A stretch of 64,000 nucleotides of DNA from contig CM020619.1 of assembly GCA_009829735.1 (NCBI GenBank), forward strand, positions 8,422,375 through 8,486,374, read 5' to 3'. Position numbers and translations under genes: made by a program. Of this stretch, positions 1 through 10,869 are shown in pieces (within the stretch, counting starts at the first letter, position 1; every line of letters begins with the position of its first letter). The notes below the pieces were generated by a model. It was not told the origin of the DNA. It searched no databases and worked only from the letters and a program-made list of their open reading frames with translations. The DNA is from Pyropia yezoensis. Taxonomy: Eukaryota; Rhodophyta; Bangiophyceae; Bangiales; Bangiaceae.

Positions 1-592
1 CATCGAAATCATCAGATCGAGTCCAAAACGGGGAGATTGTGCCACTTGAGTGTACGTCGCAGCCCGAATCGCTAATATGACCTAATATTGGCTCGGGTTC
101 AACGTTGTAAGATGCGCTCTGAGCTGGGCGCGGGCCTCGGCTGCCTCGTTCTGCACTAGCTCAACTGTACTCTAGTAAGGCACGCCTCATTCAAGAAGGC
201 GTTTTGCCGAGGACTGCGTTTCATGATGTGCCGTCGGCGTGACAGAGATGTGAGCGCAGTGCACGCCGAAAATTCCTTCCTCTGCTCGGAAGCCAAGCTT
301 GTCATCGAGGAGATGCGCCAGTCCATCTGGAAGTGGTTGTCAAGCAACCCCAAAGAGTACAAAGACGCTTGAGCAGCGTACTCCGACCATTATTTAAATT
401 TTAAGCAAGCCCTCTCGGCCGACTCTTTTTCTTAACCCTCATACCCTGCCGTTTCCATCCATACTAGCATGGAAAACGCCGGGTGCGAACACAGGCGAGC
501 GCCCTCTATGGTACTTTGCGCAAGAAAATATACATCGAGCATTCTTTTTTATGTTCTCTGGCGTTACTCGGGCCACGCCCCCCGGCCAATCA
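1..592. other. No gene recognised
   Basis: Moderately AT-rich sequence with only short, unconvincing frames on either strand. No conserved protein motif, RNA gene or transposon terminus was recognised before the inverted-repeat element that starts near 593. Confidence 0.5.
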
Positions 593-1417
593 GGTGCCAC
601 CATGGTTGGCAGCAATAAAATGTATACCTTACGTTAAATTAGATTAGTTAATCATTAATCTATAGATTAATCAAAGAGCAGAAACGACCCTTTGATTAAT
701 CTATCGTATACCTGAGTGTGTAATTGATGTCACATCTGAACAATTCTACCTTCATTGCGGACCAGCAGACTGCAGCCCCTGCTGGGACCCCAACCGTGCA
801 CGCTCACTGAATACTTCCAATTTTTCTTTGTAGCGTCACATGACAGTCTCGGCATCCTACATGAGTCGGGGCCCTTTTTTCAGAGGATGCGCCGCCCGTC
901 GCCATAATGTACGCTTCTCCGTTGACTCTGCGGGTGCAGTGAGGTACTCATGCCAGGCGATCGCTTGCACGGATGGCGCTGGCGGCGGCGCCCCATGGCC
1001 TCCCCCCGAAAGTGGCGCTTGAGGCCGTCTTGCAAGTCCCTGACCAACTGCCGTGCAAGAAAACGCCTATCCATTGTGCAAGGCGCGGCGGGCGCGCGCC
1101 GCCCCCACAGTCAGCGAGCTCAGCTTGGACACGTGCAAGTCACCTCGTCGAGGGGGACGGCGCTTGCGCAAAACCGCCTAGTGCATCCCGGAATGCGACG
1201 GTGAGCGTGGCCAGGAGCCGCGCCGAAAACAAAAGCGTTTGTTGCGGCAGCGATAGCTGGCATACAATGCCAGACATAAGTCGTCATGATTTGTTTAAGT
1301 ACGGTTATATGATGAATAATGCATATATAATCAAAAAATCAAAAAATGATTAATTAATCTATACATTAATCAAAGCCGAGACAAAAAATATTGCGTTTTT
1401 GCCAACCCTGGGTGCCA
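593..1417. mobile_element. Small non-autonomous inverted-repeat element, family A copy 1
   Basis: The left edge reads GGTGCCACCATGGTTGGCA. The right edge, reverse-complemented, has a closely similar GGCACCCAGGGTTGGCA, so the ends form a short imperfect inverted repeat. Inside each end is an AT-rich block with the motif ATTAATCAAAG (around 652-690 and 1348-1380, in direct orientation). A second member with the same CATGGTTGGC terminus and the same kind of TTAATTAA/CTTTGATTAA interior lies at 49457-50508. No transposase is encoded, so it would be a MITE-like passenger. The class is not identifiable from the ends, and no target duplication was resolved because the edges are imprecise. Confidence 0.5.
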
Positions 1418-1576
1418 CGGCGAATTGCCCCGGTGTCATGGCTTCGTCCAGCCCGATGGTGGGCCCGAATCGGGTGGTGTGCGCACGCTCTTCAATCAGG
1501 CCTGTGAGAGAGGGTGTGGGGTTTTGACGGCTGCCGCGCCAGGGGCATCGCCGATACTACAGTCCGCGTCGGCGAC

Positions 1577-1634
1577 GGTGGCGACGGCGACGGCGGTGGC
1601 GACGGCGACGGCGGTGGCGACGGCGACGGCGGTG
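1577..1634. repeat. 18-bp minisatellite, three copies
   Basis: Three tandem copies of GGTGGCGACGGCGACGGC followed by a partial copy. On the minus strand it reads as a Thr-Ala-Val-Ala array directly after the GLFVY end of the SPP-like fragment, exactly where that family should have its catalytic Tyr-Asp. Confidence 0.8.
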
Positions 1635-2260
1635 GCGTACACAAACAGCCCTGCCAGCAGATGGGTGCACACCCGGGGAGAGGTCACCGCAGCGTGCACT
1701 CGCACGAGAGACACAAACAGTACGCATTGGGCAACGCCGAACAGATCGTTGAGCGCCCAGTCGCCCGTCATCAGCCAGCCACTGAAAGAGGCCACCACCA
1801 ATAGTGCAGTGGCCACCACAGCGGGGGGGGGGACCGCCACGCCGACTTGCGCAGACACGGTCGCGACCTCGTCCGCAGCGGCGGCGGCGCGCCCGCCGTC
1901 ACTGCCCCCGACGCTGCTGCTGCCGCAGCCGCCGCCACAACCACCGCCGCCGCTTCCACGTCTCCTGCTGCTGCCAACGACGAGACCAGCGGCCGCCAAG
2001 CCGCCTGCACCCAGCAGCGCACTTGACGACGGCGAGCCGCCCGGGGCGGCTGGCAGGCAGGACCAGCCACCCCATCCCCACCCCAAGACCCTGTCCAGCG
2101 CCGGGAAGAAGAGATACGACAGGGCTATAGCCTGCGCTAGCTAGCGCAGACGACAGCGTCACCACCACCGCCAGCAGAACCAAGATGCACGCCTAGAAAA
2201 AAATCATGAACAGCAGCGCCGCGGAGGCGATAAGAGGAAAGGCCAGCGCGGCCGACAAGG
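1635..2260 (-). pseudogene. Signal peptide peptidase-like (SPPL) intramembrane aspartyl protease, truncated
   Basis: Minus-strand frames align in order with the central membrane region of SPP/SPPL proteases (GxGD intramembrane aspartyl proteases of the ER or endolysosome). First comes a helix around FPLIASAALLFMIFF, then a helix around CILVLLAVVVTL, then WALNDLFGV, which matches the conserved W..xDxLGI segment, and finally LLAGLFVY. A TAG at 2193-2195 interrupts the frame between the first two helices, and a frame change is needed near 2000-2090. The family has a catalytic Asp right after LFVY; here the next codons are Ala-Thr-Ala-Val from a minisatellite. The later GLGD and PAL motifs are absent, because the AT-rich element at 593-1417 lies downstream. 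The N-terminal exons are not recognised. I read it as a dead fragment; family assignment is from motif memory only. Confidence 0.5.
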
Positions 2261-3644
2261 GCGGCGGGGCGGCAACCCTCGGTGGCCGCCCGTCCCCGCC
2301 GCAGCTGCCACCGCCTCCGTCGGCCGGGCCCCCCGCGTCGTCATCGTCGAAGAGGCCCAGCAATGTAGGAGGCACGCCGGAAAAAGAAACAGGGAGTGAA
2401 TGCAAAACAAGATGGGGAGATGGTGCGAGAGCGGGGCGGGAGGGGACGCCCGCCACGTCGACCAGCTGCAGCTCCGAGAAGCGAGAAGGAGCGTAGAGGG
2501 GGGGGGGGGGGGGCAGGGCGAGGAGGGGCGAAGGGGAGGCGGACGACCAGCCGCCCGGCCCCACCGCGGGACTGCCGCCGCCAACCAGCCAACTCAGCAG
2601 AACCCTCCGCAAGGGGATGGCCACGGCGAATGGGCGGGCAAGCGGGCGGGCGGGCGGGCGGGCAGGCGGGCGGGCGGGTCGACGCAGGGAGACGGCCGGG
2701 AGGGACCGTCTGCCGCGGCGGTGGCAGGCGTCAGCGGTGGCGCGCCTACCCCGCCGCGCGCGGCCCCCCCCCGCCCGCCGCCGTTCTCCGCGGCTGGCGG
2801 ACATGTCCCGGGCGGGAACGGTGGGTAAGCGGGAAGGACTGAAATAGAAACTGTAGGGAGAGCAGGAGGTGGGGGAGGAAATTGGAGAGGGAGGGGAGGG
2901 GATGGGGATGGGAGAATGGGGGGCAAGGCGGGCCCCCAAGCTGTCGCGGCGGCGACAGACAGGCACAGCGCCCGCCCGTGCCTGTAGCGGCAGCCACCGA
3001 CGCGCCAACAGCCGCACCGGCCCCAGCAGCGACCGCGACCGCCTCCCCCGCCCGCCCACGGATCGTCTGGGGGCCCAATGCCGCAGCCGCCGCCGCAGCC
3101 GGCGCCGCAACTGCTACTGCAGCCGCTGCCGCCGTCGCCGCCGCAACTGCCGCCGCAGCCGATGTCGCCGTCGCCGCCGCCTCCGCACCGGTAGGGCCGA
3201 CGCGTTCCGTGCGTTTCCGCCCCCCCGCCCACACCTGCGTGCACCCCCACACAGGCGCGGACGACGCGGTGGGCCACGCCCCCCCTCCAGGCGAGCGGAC
3301 GGCCGCCGCCGCCGCCGCAGTCGGCCGCGCCCGTCGCACCGCCCCACACCGCACTGGACCGCTCCCGCCCCGCCCTTCCCCCCGCCTCACCCACACGCGC
3401 CCACCCCCACCCACATCCACACCGCGGCCGCGTTCCGCGGCAACCGCGAGAAGGGGAAGAAGCAGAGAGGCGGCGCGGGTTACTGCTGCAGAGCGCGGCG
3501 GGAGCGGCAGTGCGCGGGCACAAGGACCGGGAGGGTGGCGGGCGGCAGACGATGCGCAGCCACCCGTGGCAGCCCACCACGAACAGCCGGGCGGCCAAAT
3601 TGCGAAGGCCGCCAGGCGGGGGAGGCCAAATTTCATGGCGCGAC
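2261..3644. other. GC-rich low-complexity region upstream of the SPP-like fragment
   Basis: Very GC-rich, with a (CGGG)n-like run at about 2633-2680. Long open frames exist on both strands, but they are Pro/Ala/Arg-rich and none shows a convincing domain. On the minus strand this should hold the 5' part of the SPP-like gene. It also includes the last codons of the original F-box gene copy (stop TGA on the minus strand at 3633-3635), separated from the rest by the Harbinger insertion. Confidence 0.4.
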
Positions 3645-3647
3645 TGA

Positions 3648-3689
3648 GAGCACTCGCACCGGTCGCCGTAACCGTAACCGTAACCGTAT
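3648..3689 (+). repeat. Left terminal inverted repeat of Harbinger-1
   Basis: Begins GAGCACTCGCACC and continues into three CCGTAA hexamers. It is followed by a subterminal field of further CCGTAA/TTACGG units to about 3800. Confidence 0.9.
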
Positions 3690-4045
3690 TCCGGCCTCAA
3701 AATTGTGAGCGATACGGTTACGGCGAGCAAGTGCGCACGCACCGGGCAAACCGTAACCGTATTTTTTACGGTTACGGTTACGGCAGCCGTATTCCAAGCG
3801 AGAATACTGGGGGCTGGCCCGCCCGCCGTATTCCATTCATTACGACTTGAACAGGCTCAAAATGTGTCGTCGAGCCGGAATTGGTACTCTCTTCCGACGG
3901 ACGGGCGGACCGCAACGCAGACACGCTCCCTTTCCTCATGCAACTCGTGCACCCGTCGGTACCCCTCACCCTTCACCCACCCATCCCCCCTGCTGTCATC
4001 GAGCGGTCAAGCACAATCCCTCCAGTGGCTCCTCGTACGTAGAAT

Positions 4046-4885
4046 ATGGGCAGGCAGCCGAAGTGGTCGCCGGAGGAAGACGAGGGATGCTGCCGCGCGT
4101 TTCTCCGCGCGTCTGAGGACCCCATCGTCGGCGCGAACCAGAAGATGGCGGACCTGGAGAAGCTGGTGGAGGATGAGTTCCGGGCTTTGATGCCTGATGA
4201 TTCGACGGAGACAGCTCGAGCGCAGTGGGCATCGCGCGGAGGTCGCCCCATTGTCCGACGGTACAAGCAGGTGAAGGCGGGGTGCCTGGCGCTGGCAAGC
4301 AAGCACAAGGTGGCTGTGGCCGCCCAGATCAGCGGTGCGACCTCGGCCGACCTCGAACGGGTGGCCCTCATGCTCTACAACGATAAATGCTCTCTCTCTG
4401 ACGCGTACAACCTGTTGAATGACGAAAAGCGGGACATTGGCCCTCCCTTCCCCTACCCCTCTGCGCGCCAGTGGTTGCAGAGCAGCGGCGTTTTGGCGGA
4501 ACTGTGCGCGGAGAGCAGCGGGTCTGCAGTCAAGCCAACGACTTCTGGCAGCGACGACGAGGAACCACACCCAGGCGACCGCTCTACCTCAGGGGAAGCG
4601 ACGCCCAGACCGGAAGGCACCAAGAAGGCCAAGCGACGCCGAGCGCAAGACGACAGCACCCACGCTCTGGCGGAGGCTGTGGCTTCAATCGCTGACAGTC
4701 AGCGCAACCGCCTGAAGGAGACCACCAGGAAGGTCAATATCTCCGTCATGCAGAGCCCTGAGGTCCTAGCCGCTTTGCGCAAACAATTTTTCTCACAGCT
4801 CGCGCGTGACATCATGAAAGAGAGCTGTGCGAGTGGGTCGGGTGACGTGGGTGCAGAAGAGGACGGGGACGAGGAGGAGGGGTGA
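4046..4885 (+). CDS. Harbinger ORF1: SANT/Myb-like DNA-binding protein
   Basis: A 279-residue protein that in this transposon family acts as the DNA-binding partner of the transposase, helping its nuclear import and terminus recognition. The N-terminus (W-S-P-E-E-D-E, residues 7-13) starts a SANT/Myb-like three-helix domain running to about residue 90, with spaced aromatic and hydrophobic residues and the ARAQWASRGG segment. A Ser/Glu/Pro-rich middle with a basic KKAKRRR stretch (a likely nuclear signal, about residue 192) separates it from a C-terminal helical part rich in Ala/Leu, and the protein ends in an acidic tail. The start is the first ATG of the frame, about 400 bp inside the left terminus; the stop is TGA. 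The frame is intact. It is convergent with the transposase at the other end of the element. Confidence 0.75.
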   Translation: MGRQPKWSPEEDEGCCRAFLRASEDPIVGANQKMADLEKLVEDEFRALMPDDSTETARAQWASRGGRPIVRRYKQVKAGCLALASKHKVAVAAQISGATSADLERVALMLYNDKCSLSDAYNLLNDEKRDIGPPFPYPSARQWLQSSGVLAELCAESSGSAVKPTTSGSDDEEPHPGDRSTSGEATPRPEGTKKAKRRRAQDDSTHALAEAVASIADSQRNRLKETTRKVNISVMQSPEVLAALRKQFFSQLARDIMKESCASGSGDVGAEEDGDEEEG

Positions 4886-5409
4886 TACAGTGAGAGCTGA
4901 GAATGGCCATACTTGTGCTTCCGTCCACATCAGACCCAGTGCACACGCCTGCGCGCCCCCCCCCCCCCCCCCCCCGCGGGCGCACACCCGAGGCCAGCTC
5001 CCCCCCCACGCCCGGCACGTGCAGCGCGGCGGCCAGCCCCGCGGCGACGTGCAGCCGCTGGAGGCGGTCGAGGCGGACCCCCCCCCCGCCCCCCTCGCCG
5101 CCGCGGCGGCCAGCACCCCCACGTACGCCACGATGGCGCCCGCCCCATCGGGGAAAGCCGCCGGCAGGCACAGCGCTGCGACGCCCGCGGCGGCGTCCGC
5201 CACGCCCCGCAGCGCCTCCTCCGCGTCGGCCGTCGAGCGGGCGACGAGGCCGGCGAGGACAGCGGCCATGGATATTGGGTGCGCGGGGGGGGTGGGGGCG
5301 GGGAGGCCCAGCCCTGCGCGCCCGCCTTCAGCGCCGCCGCCGACGACGCCTCCGCCGCCATCGCGGCGGAGGCTCCCGCGGGGCGCCCCCCCCCCCCCCC
5401 ACCGCCGCC

Positions 5410-6670
5410 GCCTCTGCCCCCCCCCACCGCCGCCGGGTGGGTGACGACCTGCCGCAAGGCGGTGAGGCGGGCGAGCAGCATCGCGACGCCCGCGCCATCG
5501 GCGGCGGCGAGCACCCCCCCCTCCCCCCCCAGCCGCGCGGCCGCCCGCACCGCCCGCGCCGCGTCAACGGTGCGAGCGTGCGTGACGGTCACCTCCACCG
5601 CCGACGGCGTCACGGTGACGGTGCGGGCGGTCACGGGCGGCACGTCCAGCTCCGCCGGCGGCATGTCCGCCTTGGCCGTCCAGCACACGACGGCGCGGAG
5701 GGCGGCGATCTGGCGCGCCACGGCGGGATGCGGCCCGCCGTCGCCGCCACCACCACCGCCGCCGCCGCCGCCGAAGCCACCGCTGCCGCCGCTGCCCCCC
5801 CCTCGGCGGGGCGGCCACACCAGCGGCGCCGGGTAGCCGGCGACCACCGCCGCCGCCGCCGCCGCGGCCACCACCCGGCGGGACCACAACCCCCCCCCCC
5901 CCCCACACCACGGCTGGCGCAAAAACCGCAGCAGCCCGCCGACGTCCGCCACCCCCCGCCGCGTCGGCGTCCCCGACACGCACCACCGGTGGGCGGACGG
6001 GAGGCGGTCGAGCATCGCCGCCGCGCCGCCGGCGCCGCCGGCCGCCAGCTGCGCCTCTTCTGCCACCAGCCGCCACCACCGCACGCGCAGCAGCGCCGAC
6101 GGGACGAGCGCGGCGGCGGCGGCGGCGGCGGCGGCCGTCCCCGCGTCCGCCGGGTCCCCACCCGCACATCCCCCCCGCCCCCTGCCGCCATCGCCATCGC
6201 CGTTTCCGTCGTCGCTACCGCCGCCGCCGCCGCAGCCGTCGCCACCGCCGCCACCACCGCCACCGCCGCCGTCGCCCACCCCGTCGCCGCCGCCGCCGCT
6301 GCGCCGGCGGCGGCGCGGCGCCGACCGTGGCGCGGCGGCGGCCGCCGCGCGGTGGGTCCCCCCCCCGCAGCGCCTCATAGGTCGTCAGCACCACGTCCGC
6401 GGCGGCCTGTACCGACGACGGGATGTAGGCGGGCGAGGGCGCCCACAGTGCGCCCCCGCCCCCCGCGGGCGCCCCGCTTGCGTCGGGGTGCACCCACACC
6501 ACCTGCGCGGCCGCCGCGGAGGGGGGGGCACGCCCCTCCCCCCCCCCCGCACCCCCCCCCTCACCGCACTCCCCGCCGTCGTCCCCCCCCCCCAGTGGAG
6601 GCGCCCCTCCACCGCGCACTGCGGCAGCAGCGTCGCCGGCGCGACGACGAGCCTGGCGCGGGCGGGGGTG
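5410..6670 (-). pseudogene. SHPRH/Rad5-like SNF2 helicase fragment
   Basis: Minus-strand frames give, in order, SNF2 helicase motifs closest to the SHPRH/Rad5 branch of ubiquitin-ligase helicases, which act in DNA damage tolerance. RLVVAPATLLPQ is motif Ia, ADVVLTTYEALR the following strand, WWRLVAEEAQL the DExx box, HRWCVSGTPTRRG motif III, VCWTAKADMP the SHPRH-type linker, and LTALRQVVTHPAAV the end of the N-terminal lobe. The pieces lie in two frames, so at least two frame changes are needed; poly-G/C runs nearby make indels plausible. The DExx box reads E-E-A-Q instead of D-E-A-Q. Motif I (GxGKT), the RING finger and the C-terminal helicase lobe are not found. It lies inside Harbinger-1 and is best seen as a captured or interrupted host gene fragment. 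Confidence 0.6.
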
Positions 6671-7414
6671 ACGGCACCCGCGGCAAACGCCGCCTGGAAC
6701 CCGCCGCACAGGCGCATGGGGGGGGCGGCGAAGAGCGGGCGCCGCCGCCCGCCGCCGCCGGGGGGGGAGGAGGGAAGGGAGAAAGGGCGGCGCCAGCGGG
6801 TGCCGCCGCGGACGGCAGAGGCGGTGGCGGCGGCGGCGGCGGCGCGGCCCCGAGGCGCCGCCACTGGCGGGGGCTCCGCAAGAGGGGGGGGGGGGGTCTG
6901 CAGCCGCCGCCGCCGGCCCCGCCGCGGGGGAGACGGCGGCCCGCCGACGGCGGCGGCGGACCCCCCCGCCGCCGCGTCAGCGCCCTACCGTCGCTGGCAG
7001 TGTCAGAAGGGGTCGCGGCGGCGGCCGCCGCCGCCGCCGCCCCCGGCGCCAAGTCGCGGCCGCTGTCGCTGCCGACGCCGCTGCCGCTGTCGCTGCCGCT
7101 GCAACCGCAGCCGCTGTCGCCGATGCCGCCCACCCGGGCGGCCGCCCCTGCCACGGCGCCGGCCGCGAACTGGTGGCGGGGGCAGCGGGCGGCGGGGGCG
7201 GCGGGGGCGGCCGGCGCGCCATCCGGGGCGGGTGTGCCACCCGCCGCGGCCGCCGCCGCGAGCGGCAGGCCGGCATCGGCGACCGCCGCAGGCGCCGCCC
7301 GCCGCCGCGGCGCGCGCGCCACCGCCGCGCGGGCGGCATGGCGCCGCACATTGCCGCCGCCGTCGCCGCCGCCGCCGCCACTGTCGCCGCCGCCGCTGTC
7401 GCCGCCGTTGACAA

Positions 7415-8234
7415 ACCGGCGCAGGAAGGCAAAGATAAGCGCCGGTCTCTTCCCGGAAAACTTAGGATGTCCCCCGAAGCTCGGCTGCATTCGCCGGTTC
7501 AGGGACGCCATCTTCTTGGCCATCTTCCGGGTGTAACCTTGGTCTTGGTTCTCCAGCCGGTAGTTACCCCAATACGTGACCTTGTTCAGGGTGGCATCTC
7601 CCACTTGGTGGGCAGGGGAGTCAAACTCGACTAGCCTGCGCCGGGTGGGACCGGGAGATGCATCCCAATCATATCCCTCCTCAGAGCTGGAGGAACTGGT
7701 CTCGCTGGTGCTAGAGCGACGGCGACGACGCCGACGCCTACGGCTGCTCCGGTTACCGGTCTTGGAGCTCCCCGCCCCATAGGATGCAAGGGGAGGAAAA
7801 GCTTGGCCGGCCCCAGGAGTCGAGGTCTCAGGGAGACCCGTAGAACCAGTCACAACGGTGCCTCTGGCATCGCTAGTGCCCACAGGAAGAGGTGTATACA
7901 CCCAGCTGCCATGTGTGGGTCCAGGAGTAAACACACCAGGGGCTATCCCTGGAGGTTGAGGAGTAGAACCGACAGGAGGGAGACGTCTGCTGCGAGCGGA
8001 CTCAAACGCCGTTGACCCCGGGGTGGCTCCCACAGGAGGAACAGCCGGAGGAACGGGAGCAGGTGGTGCTTGGCCGCCTGTGGACTCCAGTCCGCTACCG
8101 GATGTCACACCCAGGTCTGCTTCACCCGTAGGGAGAACGCCGGGTTGGGCACCGTCCCCCGCGGTGACCAGGGATGCGTCAAGGGACGCGGGGTCTACCC
8201 CTTCGGGCACCGTCGTGCCAGGGAGGGTAGCCAT
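7415..8234 (-). pseudogene. Truncated Ty3/gypsy (chromovirus-like) gag
   Basis: The frame starts at an ATG (8234) and is rich in Pro/Gly/Ser/Thr for about 150 residues. It has a run of nine or more Arg followed by a Ser/Glu block (around residues 165-190). It ends with a segment resembling the start of the capsid region in the full chromovirus gag at 45506-43728: a TYWGNYRL stretch, then RKMAKKMASL, then ALIFAFLRRFVN, compared with TYSNSQAR, RRKKHVAQSF and VFQFLRKFAK. Similarity stops at about 7415, where low-complexity GC-rich DNA begins in the same frame by chance. The capsid C-terminus, zinc knuckle and pol are missing. Confidence 0.55.
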
Positions 8235-8880
8235 GTTGGTCTCTTGTCAGCCACAGTCCAGTTGCCTGCGTGTCCAAAGATCGCCAGACCACAAGAGAGG
8301 GGTTGGAGAGCCAGGAATGGGATTCCCGTGAACGGGTGCAAATAATTCCCAAACCACAGAAAAAGACAGAACAGGAACAACCCAACCGCTGCTCCCAAAT
8401 GTCTCTTCTCAAACACTCCAATGTCCCCTGCTGCTCCACCAAATATGTGGTATAAAACTCGATCCTCTCAGACACGTGTCAATATCCCTCGGGGGAAAGG
8501 GACAGGTAACACAGAAAGGGGAACTACGAGAATGGTATGCCTGTTGCCTCACGTGCCTGCTCGCAGAGCAAACAGATACGCACGGTAGTGCACACGGGGA
8601 AGAGGAAAGCAAACGCGCAGTTGTCTTTTTCCTGAGGGCGCGGGCCAAGGGCGCCTCGCTGTCCCTCTTAACGTGCATCTGGGGGAGCCTCGGCACGTTG
8701 GCCAGGTAGCCCCCCCCATAACCCCGAGTGGCCCCGACCCGAGTCTAACCTCGTCAGGTCGGGGGCCACTATCACTACTAATTCTATTCCCACCCACTAA
8801 TCTCACACTCAAATTCTCTCAAATCAAGTCCCTCACAAGTATGCAAAAACCCATCAGCAATCCCTCTCTCACGTGTGGAT
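8235..8880. other. AT-richer leader or LTR-like remnant of the gag fragment
   Basis: This 650-bp block is markedly less GC-rich than both neighbours and lies directly upstream of the gag ATG, where leader and LTR of that element should be. It has a TATAAAA at 8451-8457 (plus orientation) and a segment around 8770-8860 with compositional likeness to the AT-rich part of the 34115-34652 LTR. I could not define TG...CA ends or a second copy. Confidence 0.3.
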
Positions 8881-10860
8881 AGCGTAGTCCACCGCATCCC
8901 AGTGCCGGGCACGGGCCACGGCCGCCAACCATCACCACACGGCGGCCGTGTTCTGGCACCTGGTGCCCTCTGGTTGTAGTCCCGGGTCGGCGCCAAGTCG
9001 GGGCCAGGGATGCTACACGCGCCCGCCGCGCCCGCCGCGCCCGCCTCCGCCGCCGCCGCCGCCGTTTCGCCCGGCGGCGGCAGCGGCGGCGGCACCCCGC
9101 CTTCGGCCCCGCCCGGCGGCTGCACGGCGGCCACCAGCGCGCCCCGCCAGCCAGAGAACCAGGGGGGCGGGCCGTCGGGCGCTCCGCCGCCGCCCGTGGC
9201 CGGGCCCTCCCCAGCGCCCGCGGCGGGCGCGAAGCCCGCCGCGGGCGCCGCGACGGCGTGGACGTCGGTGAAGGGGGCGCCGCGCAGGGCTGGCCGCAGG
9301 CGGGGGGCGTGCACCCACGGGGGGGGCGGGAGGGCGGGGGCGGGGGGGGGGCCCGCCCGCGTGGTGGGGGGGGGGGGGGTGGGGGGGGGGGGGGGTCGGG
9401 GGTGGAGGAGGGGGGGTGGGGCGGCCGCGGCCAAGCGGGCGGCCGCGCCGGGGGGGGGCCGAGAGAGGGGGGGGGGTGCGCTGCCGGCGCGTTCGCCCGT
9501 GGGAGTGGGGGGCGGGCGGCGGCAGTTAACGGCAGCGCAGCCGCCGCCAGCACAGCGGCGGCGGCCGCCGTGCTTGCGGGGTCCCGCCGGGGACGGGCGA
9601 CGACCGAGGCTACAATTACAGGGGCGCCCCCGCCCGCCCGCCGCGGCGAGCATGCGCCGGTCCCGCGGCGGCAGCGCCGCCGGCCGCCATTCCCCCCCCC
9701 CCCCCCCCCCCCCCCCCCGGCGGCGACGCGTACGCCGCCGGTGGGGGGCGGCGCCGCGGCTCCCCGCCGCCAGTCCCCCCCCCCCCTTGCCGCGCCGGTC
9801 GGCGGCGGCGCCCCGCCCTCACGCTCTTCGCCGGCGCCCGCCCCCCGCGGCCGGTCGCCCCCGCCGCGGCCGGCCGCCGCCGGCGGGCACCTCCCCCCTC
9901 GCGGCCGGCGGCGTTATGTTCCCCGCCCCCCCCCGCGCCCCTCCACGGCGGCTCGGCGCGCGGCCGCCCCGCCGCCGCCCCTGCTGCCGCCGCCGCCGCC
10001 GCGGGCTTCCCCTCTGCCCGCCCCTCAGCCGCCGGCGCCGGGCGCGGGGCGTCCCCCCCCCCCCCCCCCCCCCCCCCCCGCCCCCGGCGCCGTGGCGGCG
10101 GTCGCGGCGGCGCGAGCTCGCGGGCGGCCGCCGCCATCGCCGCCCGCCGCCGCTGATCTTTATAGTCGGTGCGCGGCGGCGGCGGCCGAAGCCGGGGGGG
10201 GGCTTCGCCGTCGACGACGTGACGCTGCTGGCGCTGTTGGTGGTGAGGGAGGCGGTGCTGCTGCACGCTTGTACTGACTGGATGGGCGGGCTGCTCGCGG
10301 CGTCGGCCGCATCGCACGCGGCGGCGGCGGTGGCGGCGGCGGCGGGAGCGGTGGCGGAAGAGGGGAAGGGGGAGGGGGCAGGGGAGGGGGACGGGGAAGG
10401 CGGGGGGGGGGACGACGCCGCCCCCGCGGCAGCAGCCGCCGCGCTGCCGCCGCTGCGGCTGCTAGCGTACGGCCCCGAGGGGGCCGGTTCTGGCGCAGGC
10501 GGCGGGGCGGCACTCGTGGCTGCCCGCCGCGTTTTCGGTGCGGTCGCCGCGCCCGCCGCCGCCGCCGCCGCCGCCGGGGCGGGGGCGGCGCGGGGCGTCC
10601 GCCCCCTACTTCCACCAGCTCCTGCCGCCGTCGGGCGCCGCGCTGGCGCTGGTGCTCAGCGTCGGCGGTGGCGTCTACGCGTTTGACGCGCTTGCGCGGG
10701 CGGTCGCGGCCGCGGCCGCCGCGGCGCGGGGAGAGGCGCAGGCGGCGACGGCGGCGGCGCGGGTGGGGGAGGGGGGAGAGGGGGGGGGTGGCCGCCGCGC
10801 CCGGCCTTGGCTGAGGTCGCACGTTGGAAAAGAGCAGAAGAAAGGCGTCCGTGCCGCGTT
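8881..10860 (+). other. Extremely GC-rich block with possible membrane-protein coding at its right end
   Basis: Dominated by C/G homopolymers (for example 9692-9718 and 10052-10079) and CCG/GGC triplets; most frames here are compositional artefacts. The exception is plus-strand 10200-10780. There AVDDVTLLALLVVREAVL and, after a frame change near 10600, APYFHQLLPPSG and ALALVLSVGGGVYAFDALA look like hydrophobic, non-repetitive protein sequence with two or three membrane segments. No family was recognised. Confidence 0.3.
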
Positions 10861-10869
10861 TATTGATAC

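Noticed and set aside
3660-3800. Interstitial telomere repeat (CCGTAA/TTACGG)
   Set aside because: The hexamers lie inside the inverted termini and subterminal parts of Harbinger-1 at both ends, in inverted orientation, so they belong to the transposon.
4903-7536. An 877-codon plus-strand frame over the GC-rich block
   Set aside because: It is a Pro/Arg/Ala-rich translation antisense to the SNF2 helicase motifs; its length comes from base composition.
9010-10686. A 558-codon plus-strand gene
   Set aside because: Two thirds is homopolymer-driven Gly/Pro/Ala with no domain. Only the last part looks protein-like and it needs a frame change, so I list it as a possible fragment only.
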